The notes beneath the pieces were generated by a model. It did not search any database, was not told the DNA's origin, and saw only the letters and a program-made list of their open reading frames with translations. From the NCBI GenBank assembly GCA_012656075.1, contig JAAKBF010000224.1, positions 434,001 through 498,000 of the forward strand: a stretch of 64,000 nt of DNA, read 5' to 3'. This document shows, in pieces, positions 56,689 through 64,000 of this stretch (position 1 is its first letter; each line of letters begins with the position of its first letter). Origin of the DNA: Phytophthora hibernalis (taxonomy: Eukaryota; Oomycota; Peronosporomycetes; Peronosporales; Peronosporaceae). The translations under genes and the position numbers were made by a program.

Positions 56689-58196
56689 ATGGCAAGACCA
56701 AACGAGAAGACGCTGCTACTGCCAGCAGTGCAAGCCATCTACGGATCCACCAATAACAAACTCTTGATCAAGCGTTGTCTGATCATTCTGAGCCTTGTCA
56801 CGGCTGTGCTGTTGTCCGGATGGAGTGTTTGGTGGCTGTTTTTCGATAGTCACGAGGACGATTTCATCTGTGGCGACACGAAGAACGAGGCCGGATACAT
56901 TAAACTGGCCAACAAAGCGGACGACCACTACTTCTACTGGTTCTTCGAGGCGAAGCACAATGCGAGCTCAGCTCCTCTGGTGATCTGGTTGACTGGTGGC
57001 CCTGGAGGATCGAGTCTGCTCGCGCTCTTCAAGGAGAACGGGCCGTGTAGGATTCAACCAGATCTGACGACAAAGGTGCATCCGTACGCGTGGACACACG
57101 AGGCCAACATGATTTGGCTGGATCAGCCGACTAGTGTGGGCTTCTCGTACAGTTCGGGTGGTGATCACGACTACAACGAAACAGACGTGGGCGAGAACTT
57201 GTACTGGTTCCTGCAAGGCTTCATAGAGAAACACCCGGAGTTTGAAGGTCAGGGTTCTTCTTGACGGGGAGAGCTACGCCGGACACTACGTTCCTGGCGC
57301 GGCGCACTATATTTGGGAGCAGAACAAGAAGAACGACTCGGTGAAGAGCATCAACCTGCAAGGAATCGCGATCGGCAATGGATGGACGAACCCTGTTGTG
57401 CAGGTATGGGTTTTTGTTTGTTGGGATGGAGATTGGGACAGCCACTAACTGCTTGTTTGCTTTGACAGCACTTGCATACCTCAGACATGCTTGACAACTC
57501 GTACAACGTCACGTTGCTGGATGAATCCGCTGCTCTGCAGTTGAAGATGGATGCTGCTAAATGCTCCGAGCTAACTGCTCAATGCCAACAGACTCCGACT
57601 GCTGCATCTTGCATCGAACCGTATTCGTTCTGCACCGAGCATTTGATTTTTCCTCTGTCTGCCAATACAACCGGCCGCAACCCGTACGACATCCGAGAGA
57701 GCTGCGACTGGGTGGACTTTGGCTTTGTCACGGCGTTCCTTTGATCGAAGAGTTCCTCGCTCAAGACAAAGTGCACAAGTATCTCAACGTCGACCGCGAC
57801 TGGGTTGGTGGAAGCGACGAAGTAAGTGACAACTTCATCGTCGACTACTTGCTGTCGTTTGATGGCTACGTCGCGGATCTGCTCAACGGCGGCATTCGAG
57901 TGCTTCTCTACGTCGGTGATGCAGACACCATGTGCAACTGGGCGGGCAACAAGGCGTGGATCGATGCACTCGAATGGGATGGCAAGGAAGCTTTCAATCT
58001 TGCAGAAGAGAAGCCCTTCCTGGCTCAAGACCTGATCAACAAGACTGCTGCGTTGATGAATGCTGGCATCGCGAGATCCTTCGAAAACCTAGCGCTGGTA
58101 CGCGTTTTCAATGCCGGTCACATGGTGCCCACTCACCAACCTGCAGCCTCGTTGGACCTCATTAACAGGTTCTTCAAGAACGAACCGCTAGCGTAG
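56689..58196 (+). CDS. S10 serine carboxypeptidase, membrane-anchored (copy 4)
   Basis: The N-terminus NEKTLLL again fits [DE]xxxL[LI] and is followed by a membrane helix (LIILSLVTAVLLSGWSVWWLF). Catalytic blocks are TGGPGGSS, GESYAGHY near 57270, VGDADTMCNWAG near 57915 and AGHMVPTHQP near 58115. One intron runs from about 57402 to 57469. The frame is broken at 57252-57268, where two short G runs appear one base short each (GQGFFLTGES when restored), and at about 57741 (CC for CCC). I read all three as sequence errors, but a decayed gene cannot be excluded. Confidence 0.85.
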
Positions 58197-58293
58197 ATAA
58201 CACCACGTAACTCGCAGACCAAGGAGATGCAGTCTGCAACCATCCTGATTGCCAATCACACTTCCTCCTACCAGATTTGCGCAAATACCAGTC

Positions 58294-58300
58294 TCATTCA
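58294..58300 (+). promoter_or_regulatory. Oomycete initiator-like TCATTCA
   Basis: TCATTCA lies 52 bp before the ATG of carboxypeptidase copy 5; the last base departs from the TCATTYY core. Confidence 0.35.
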
Positions 58301-58351
58301 TCGACTTGCCGTGCCTCCCTTCCCTGGCAGTTTGCAGTGTCAGAGTTCAAG

Positions 58352-59877
58352 ATGTCGAGTGGAGAACTGTCACCGTTGGTTGGTCGCGAACCGGAGCGGA
58401 TCCGTGACAAGAGCAAGAAGGCATTCGTGCTAAAGATCGTTCTTGGTGGAGTTTTGCTGGTGTTGGCGTTGTGGTTGGTACAAGATCACGAACGCTCGGA
58501 GGCATCAACGACCGAAGGCTCGTTCGTCTGCGGGGTGACCAACAGCTCGGCAGGACACATCAAGTTGGCCAACAAGAAGGACGACCATTATTTCTACTGG
58601 TTTTATGAATCGCGCAGCAGTCCCGAGTCGGATCCACTGGTGTTGTGGTTGACAGGCGGACCCGGTTCCTCCAGTATGTTCGCACTGCTGACCGAGAATG
58701 GACCCTGCACGATTCAGCCAGATCTGAGTACCAAGCTCAATCCGTACGCGTGGAACAGCAACGCCAACGTGATTTGGCTCGACCAGCCTACGGGCGTGGG
58801 GTTTTCGTTCGGATCTCCAGCAGACAAGGACTACAACGAAACCAATGTCGGTGAGAACATCTACTGGTTCCTGCAAGGCTTTTTGGAGCAGCACCCGAAG
58901 TTCCACGGCCGCGAGTTCTTCGTGACCGGTGAAAGCTATGGCGGTCACTACGTTCCTGCTGCGGCACACTACATTTGGACTGTGAACAAGGCTGGGAAGG
59001 TGGACAGTAAGGTCTCGACAATCAACTTGCAAGGCTTTGCGATCGGTAACGGACTCACGAACCCAGTGGTTCAGGTGCGTGGGCAGATCTGCAGTATGAT
59101 TCCTTTGCTGTTGCTGACTCAATTCTTACGATGCAGTACGCGTACTACCAAGACATGAACCACAACAGATACAATCTCACTCTACTAACCGACGCCGCAG
59201 AGCAGCAAATGAAGGCGGACAGTGTGGAGTGCATTCGTTTGACTCGCGAGTGTCAGTTGGCACCTCGCAACGGAACCATTTGCAAGGTAGCGCAGACTTG
59301 CTGGACTGAGAAGCTGGTTGGTCCTTTCAACAGTGCGAATCGAGACGGCTACGACATCCGTCAACCGTGCAACAACAGCGACTCCAATTCAGCATGCGAT
59401 GATCACCCCGTCATCGCAGAATACCTCAACTCTGCTGCAGTGCGCAAGTACTTGAACGTCGATGAGCGGGCCCCAGCATGGCACGAAGACAGTGCTGAGG
59501 TGGAGAAGACATTCATCTCAGACGGGGACTGGTCCATGCCATTCCACGAATACGTCGCCGACATGCTGAACGACGGCCTCCGCGTTCTCATTTACGCTGG
59601 GGACGCCGACCTCATGTGCAACTGGATCGGGAATCGAGCCTGGACGTTGGATCTCGACTGGGAGGGCAAGGAAGACTACAACTCGGCTGCTGATCGATCT
59701 TTCATCTCCCAAGATCCGTTGCTTGACCAAGGTAATGCTGTTGTTGCAGGGGTGGTTCGCTCGTTCGAGAACTTCGCCTTCGTCCGCGTTTTCGACGCAG
59801 GTCACATGGTGCCGATGAACCAACCTGCAGTCTCGCTTGATCTCATCGGTCGGTTCTTCACCAACGAGACCTTCTAA
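58352..59877 (+). CDS. S10 serine carboxypeptidase, membrane-anchored (copy 5)
   Basis: Two exons with a GT-AG intron of about 63 bp (59074-59136), no frame breaks. MSSGELSPLVG precedes a basic stretch and the membrane helix (VLKIVLGGVLLVLALWLV). Catalytic parts are TGGPGSSS, GESYGGHY near 58930, YAGDADLMCNWIG near 59595 and AGHMVPMNQP near 59800. The intron follows NGLTNPVVQ, the same place as in copies 4 and 6, which groups these three apart from the intron-less copies 1-3. Confidence 0.93.
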
Positions 59878-59993
59878 GCATTGACGCGTGTATCGTAGCT
59901 TGAGACCTTGGACAAAGTCAGCACCATTCGTTTTCAATACACGTCCATGCACTGCTCGACTTCGTGCGAAGATACCACAACTCAATCGTCGCG

Positions 59994-61494
59994 ATGGCTA
60001 TCGAAACGACCCCGTTGTGCCGGAATGCACGTGAGGCTGAGATCCACCGCCAGAAGCGCATTGCCAAAATGGTGGCGCTAGGAACGTTGACACTGGTAGT
60101 CATCGTAGTGCTGGGCTGTGCGGCGATGGAGAACCATTCGCCATCGATATATGCGGTCTCCAATGGTAATGACGCCACCACCTGTGGGAACGCAGCCAAC
60201 GAAGCGGGCTACATCAAGCTGCCCAACAAGCAGGACGACCACTTCTTCTACTGGTTCTTCGAGTCCCGGAAAACCCCAAAGACAGATCCACTTGTGCTCT
60301 GGTTGAGTGGGGGTCCTGGGGTGTCCAGTCTCATGACGCTCTTGAGCGAGAATGGTCCGTGTTTCGTCAACGAAGACTTGTCGACGGAGCTCAACCCGAA
60401 CTCGTGGAACTCTGAGGCCAACGTGATTTGGCTCGACCAGCCCACGAACGTCGGCTACTCGTATGGGAGCTTAGAGGATGCAGACCATGACGAGAACGAC
60501 GTCCAGGACAACATCTTCTGGTTCTTGCAGGGCTTCTTGGATAAGCATCCAGAGTTCGAAGACCGACCGCTGTTCCTGGCAGGCGAGAGTTACTCTGGTC
60601 ACTACATCCCTGCTGCAGCGCACAAGATCCACCGCGAGAACAAGGCGGCGAAGACGAGGCGTCTCAACCTCCAAGGGATCGCTATTGGCAATGGTTTGAC
60701 CAACACGGTCGTGCAGGTAAACCAGCACTCGTAGTTACAAGTGTGTAGATTCTCACTTGAATGCCGTTGTGTGAATGCCAGAGCGAGCACGGCCTCGACA
60801 TGGTGAATAACTCGTACAACATCAAGCTGATGGACGACGAGACTTTGGCTGGGGCGAAGATTGCTGAACCACAGTGTACTGCACTCGTGACTGCGTGCCA
60901 GACAAACTCCAGCGCGTGCATCGACGCCGCAGAGTTCTGTCAGACCAACGTCATGGGCGCGTACGTCGCTGCCGGACGCAACATGATGGACATTCGTCAG
61001 GAGTGCACGGAGCTGGACCCGATCTATTGCTACGGCGACTTGATCCAGCGCATCACGAGCTACTTGAACTCGGACGAGATGCGTTCGTATCTGAACGTCT
61101 CGGACGTGCACCCGGCGCCGTGGCAGTCAGCAGCGGAAGATGTGGAGGCTGCGTTCGCGTTCGACCTGATGAAGATGTTCGAGCAGGACGTGGCTGTGCT
61201 ACTGCAGGAGAGCTCCGTCCGTGTGCTGATCTACCACGGAGACGCCGACTTGGTGTGCAATTGGTACGGGGTTTGGCCTGGACGAAGGCATTGCAATGGC
61301 CACACCAGAGCGAGTTCGAGAGAGCTGAAGAGCACGCCTTCGAGGTGGATGCGAGAGACGTTGGGACTGTATGGACATACGCAGGTCTACTCACGTTCCT
61401 CCGTGTGTTTAACGCCGGTCATATGGCGCCAATGGACCAACCTGAAGTCGCGCTCGAGATGATCAACCGCTTCCTGCGCAACGAGATGCTGTAG
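59994..61494 (+). CDS. S10 serine carboxypeptidase, membrane-anchored (copy 6)
   Basis: MAIETTPL, a basic linker and a membrane helix (MVALGTLTLVVIVVLGCA) lead to the enzyme: SGGPGVSS, GESYSGHY near 60585, HGDADLVCNWYG near 61240 and AGHMAPMDQP near 61425. One intron (about 60718-60780) lies at the same position as in copies 4 and 5. A GGGG run near 61268 seems one base short; restoring it gives YGGLAWTKALQW and a full C-terminus. The change of GHMVP to GHMAP is conservative. Confidence 0.88.
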
Positions 61495-62194
61495 AACTTG
61501 CAAATGACTCACCCTAACGTTGAAGTGGTCGACCTGATTACATGTAACGGATACTTTGGCTCGTTTCTGAAACCACTGACGTGGCGAATCAGGTGCAGGA
61601 CCATCCTGCACTCATCCTGGCCAATGGCGAGCTTCCAGCATGGCATCCAGGACCATTTTGCAGCGGACTTGATCCGACCTGTGTTGGGGCTTCATTAGCG
61701 TGGGCACTGCTGAACGAAAGTATGTATGTGGCAAAGTCCCAGTGTGTCGCTTCACTACGTGCTCGCGTTGCGGTGTCTTGCCAAGTTCGACTTGGAGGGC
61801 GAGCAGACATTGCGGCTGCACCATTGGTGCCACCAAGGACACTTTCCGAGAGTATCGCATGATGATGACACACTCTCCTTCTAGGAACGTGCTGTAATTT
61901 ACAGCCTGTAAAACACTGCTCTCAGGCTCGGAGTCCGAGAGCCTCTCGTTGTTGTTTGGCCCGCAGGATGCACTGCCGATTCACTGCCGCTGCGTCAGCT
62001 CGCTCAACCAACGCCGATGGCGGCGCCGCGGCCATGGCCACAAGTGGCTTCGGCTTTCGCAGGCGATGGCAATTTACCATCGCCATGAATCATGATTCAG
62101 GCGTCGGAGCATAGTCATCCAGGCTTCGATATTCTACTGGACTGCCTCGAAAGGTCCCTCTGCCAAGATCCTTTGCCCCCTCCTCTAAGATCTC
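61495..62194. other. Intergenic, no gene seen
   Basis: About 700 bp before the chimeric repeat gene. The open frames at 61580-61870 on both strands overlap each other and have no motif. I found no carboxypeptidase fragment here. Confidence 0.45.
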
Positions 62195-62201
62195 TCATTC
62201 C
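62195..62201 (+). promoter_or_regulatory. Oomycete initiator-like TCATTCC
   Basis: TCATTCC, 47 bp before the ATG of the anchor-repeat gene. Confidence 0.5.
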
Positions 62202-62247
62202 TCGATCGCCAGCGTAGAGCTCTCTTCTCGCAGTCCCAGTCGTAGTC

Positions 62248-63076
62248 ATGGCCACCGAAACCACTCCGCTGCGCGGCGAGCACTACGCGTCCGACGCCCA
62301 GAAGCGCAAACGCATCGTCGGTATTACCGGTGCCGTCGTGGTGCTGGCCGCCATCGTCGTCGTGCTGTGGCTCACGCTCAGCGGCCACAGCTCCAAGTCC
62401 ACGGAGGTGACGGCGCAGTCCACGCCCAAGCCTGCCCTCAGGACGGGGACTCCACTGAGGCCCCCGAGAAGACCCCGGAGTCAAGGCTGGCTTCACTCCT
62501 GGAGTGGCCGATGGCTTCACTCCTGGTGTCGAACCTGGATTCATTCCTGGCAGGGGACCGGTAAGCGACCCGGAGACTAAAGCCCCCACTGCGACCGAAG
62601 ACTCCACCGAGAAGGCACCTAAGACTCCTGGTGTCAAGCCTGGCTTCACTCCTGGTGTCAAGGCTGGCTTCACTCCGGGCGTCCAACCTGGTTTCGTGCC
62701 TGGGATAGGGACGGAAGCCCCCACTGAAGAGACGCCCGAGGAGCCCGAGAAGGCGCCTGCTACCCCCGGTGTCAAGTCTGGCTTCACACCTGGTGTCGCC
62801 GATGGCTTCACTCCTGGTGCCGAACCTGGATTCATTCCTGGCAGGGGACCAGTCAGCGATCCTGAGACTAAAGCACCCACTGAGGCCGAACCTGCTGCTG
62901 CCGAACAGGCCCCTGAGAAGGCCCCCGGTGTCAAGTCTGGCTTCACTCCTGGAGTCGCCGATGGCTTCACCCCGGGCGCTGAGCCTGGATTCATTCCTGG
63001 AAGAGGACCGGTCAGCGCTCCGGAGACTGATGCCCCGGCCCAGGACGCCGCCCCTCAGGAGCAGCCGGCCCAGTAA
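62248..63076 (+). CDS. Membrane-anchored GFTPG-repeat protein sharing the carboxypeptidase N-terminus
   Basis: MATETTPLRGEHYASD, a Lys/Arg patch and a membrane helix (GITGAVVVLAAIVVVLWLTL) repeat the plan of the neighbouring S10 genes; MATETTPLR is identical to the start of copy 7. No enzyme follows. The ectodomain consists of four units, each built on GVKxGFTPGVxxGFTPGxxPGFxPGxG plus a Glu/Pro/Thr-rich linker (starts near 62480, 62630, 62770 and 62926). It ends PQEQPAQ. Two frame changes (about 62440 and 62477) separate anchor and repeats; both look like single-base gaps. The opposite strand is open too (62185-62994) because the repeat is nearly palindromic, but lacks an anchor or signal. 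Function unknown. Confidence 0.7.
62477..63035 (+). repeat. Four-unit coding repeat (GFTPG units)
   Basis: DNA units of about 135-160 bp, each with two or three copies of the word GGCTTCACTCC or a close variant. Units 3 and 4 are the most alike and probably the youngest. Spacers are Glu/Ala/Pro/Thr-coding and vary in length. Confidence 0.85.
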
Positions 63077-63408
63077 ACGTCACCAGGTCTTTGGCTGCAT
63101 TGGACTCTGCTGCGGTGGTCTTCACTCCCGCGTCCTCATCTATAATGCCATTTTTGCCGTTCGATTCTTCCCCATTCCTTACTTAATTGCAGGAATCCTT
63201 CTTGACTCAGAATGGCTAACCTTTGACGAGCAAGATCACATGCGACAAGCCACGTGCGTGGCCAACCCAAGCACCAAACTGAAGATTAGTGATCTCGTCA
63301 CGAAATTGCGGAAGCTGAATCTTGACCGGTAACTTGCACCCCATCGCGATCGCATCGGAAGCCAGCCGAACTGGGAATCCCACGGCTTGTCATCTCCATC
63401 AGCACCTT
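63077..63408. other. Intergenic, no gene seen
   Basis: A spacer of about 330 bp between the repeat gene and the last carboxypeptidase gene. No motif-bearing frame is seen. Confidence 0.5.
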
Positions 63409-63415
63409 TCATTCC
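63409..63415 (+). promoter_or_regulatory. Oomycete initiator-like TCATTCC
   Basis: TCATTCC followed by TCAAT, 37 bp before the ATG of carboxypeptidase copy 7. Confidence 0.5.
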
Positions 63416-63451
63416 TCAATCTAATTCCAAGCAGTCGTTGGCAGGGAGAAC

Positions 63452-64000
63452 ATGGCGACCGAGACGACGCCACTGCGCAATGGCGAATGCCGAGCGCCTC
63501 CACACGACGACAACAAAGGACGCTTCGCTGGGTTGGCCTTCTTTGCGTTCATCATGATGACCATCGCTGTCCTGACCACCACGAGCGTCGGTAGGAAGTC
63601 GCAGGCGATTCCGGAACACCCGATCACAGTACCGCAGCCACGCACCGACTTGACCCCAGTGAATGCCACGAAACACCATCCGACACCTGCTGCGCTGGCC
63701 GAGAACTGGTTCAAATGCGGCACCGAAGACTCCGAGTCCGGATACATCACGCTACCCACCAATGTGGACGACCACCTCTTCTACTGGTTCTTCGAGTCCC
63801 GGAAGGCGCCCGACACAGACCCGTTGGTACTGTGGATGACCGGAGGTGGACCGAGCAGCTCCAGTCTTGCTGCATTGCTGACGGAGAACGGACCTTGTCG
63901 AATCAATGCAGACTCAACGACGGCTTTGAACCCGTACTCGTGGACTGCCGAAGCGAGCGTGATCTGGCTGGACCAACCTGTGAACGTCGGTTTCTCCTAT
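63452..64000 (+). CDS. S10 serine carboxypeptidase, membrane-anchored (copy 7, 3' end outside window)
   Basis: MATETTPLRNGECRAPP opens a cytosolic part, then a membrane helix (FAGLAFFAFIMMTIAVLTT), a Pro/Thr-rich stalk and the start of the enzyme: KCGTEDSESGYITLPTNVDD, LFYWFFESRKAPDTDPLVLW and VIWLDQPVNVGFSY. The region of the oxyanion loop reads TGGGPSSSSLAALL, one residue longer than TGGPGxSS in the other copies and without the PG dipeptide. The nucleophile and later residues lie right of the window, so whether it is active cannot be judged. Confidence 0.85.
   Translation, partial: MATETTPLRNGECRAPPHDDNKGRFAGLAFFAFIMMTIAVLTTTSVGRKSQAIPEHPITVPQPRTDLTPVNATKHHPTPAALAENWFKCGTEDSESGYITLPTNVDDHLFYWFFESRKAPDTDPLVLWMTGGGPSSSSLAALLTENGPCRINADSTTALNPYSWTAEASVIWLDQPVNVGFSY

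Noticed and set aside
62185..62994. A 269-codon minus-strand open frame of PGVKP repeats as the real gene
   Set aside because: The plus strand carries the ETTPL anchor, a membrane helix and an initiator-like motif. The minus frame lacks a signal or anchor and is explained by the palindromic nature of the repeat.

Overview
The window looks like nuclear DNA of an oomycete, most likely Phytophthora or a close relative. The reasons are compact genes with 60-90 bp GT/AG introns, 3' ends as little as 22-30 bp apart, TCATTYY initiator-like motifs 20-70 bp upstream of start codons, flagellar and UFM1 genes together, and a large S10 carboxypeptidase family. Species was not determined.

Layout. 0-3.3 kb: a SNAPC4-like Myb-repeat gene running off the left edge, an AT-rich gap with short repeats, and a small secreted protein. 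3.4-25 kb: thiolase, hAT-type BED transposase-like gene, AP-4 sigma, a chorein/VPS13-type gene, an unknown gene, a SEN1/senataxin-like helicase, an acylated CAMK-type kinase, a coiled-coil protein, a small protein of a local two-member family, and an atypical short-chain dehydrogenase. 25.2-29.4 kb: a Mutator-like element joining a DDE transposase, a SWIM finger and a Ulp1-type protease. 30-45 kb: POLE3-like, RPP30-like, RPS15, LRRC9-like, an MPPED-like phosphoesterase, two tandem MFS transporters, and the second member of the small family. 46-64 kb: an amidohydrolase, then an array of seven S10 serine carboxypeptidase genes (one cut by the right edge). Two anchor-only genes that share the N-terminus of these carboxypeptidases sit in the array; one carries a GFTPG-repeat ectodomain instead of an enzyme. 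UFM1 and sideroflexin are embedded in the array.

The carboxypeptidases share one plan: a short cytosolic N-terminus with an ETTPL-type motif, one membrane segment, then the catalytic domain. This suggests type II membrane enzymes sorted to a vacuole-like or surface compartment. An inverted pair at 47.4-50.7 kb shares an exactly identical 441 bp block between diverged flanks, which points to gene conversion. The chimeric gene at 62.2-63.1 kb suggests that the array's anchor module has been reused on a non-enzymatic protein.

Many conserved genes, including RPS15 and UFM1, are broken by single-base gaps at short homopolymers. I treat these as probable sequence errors, not as pseudogenes. Where I say a frame 'resumes', it is my reading across such a gap. 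Exon limits are given only where I traced splice sites. No tRNA, rRNA or CRISPR array was recognised.
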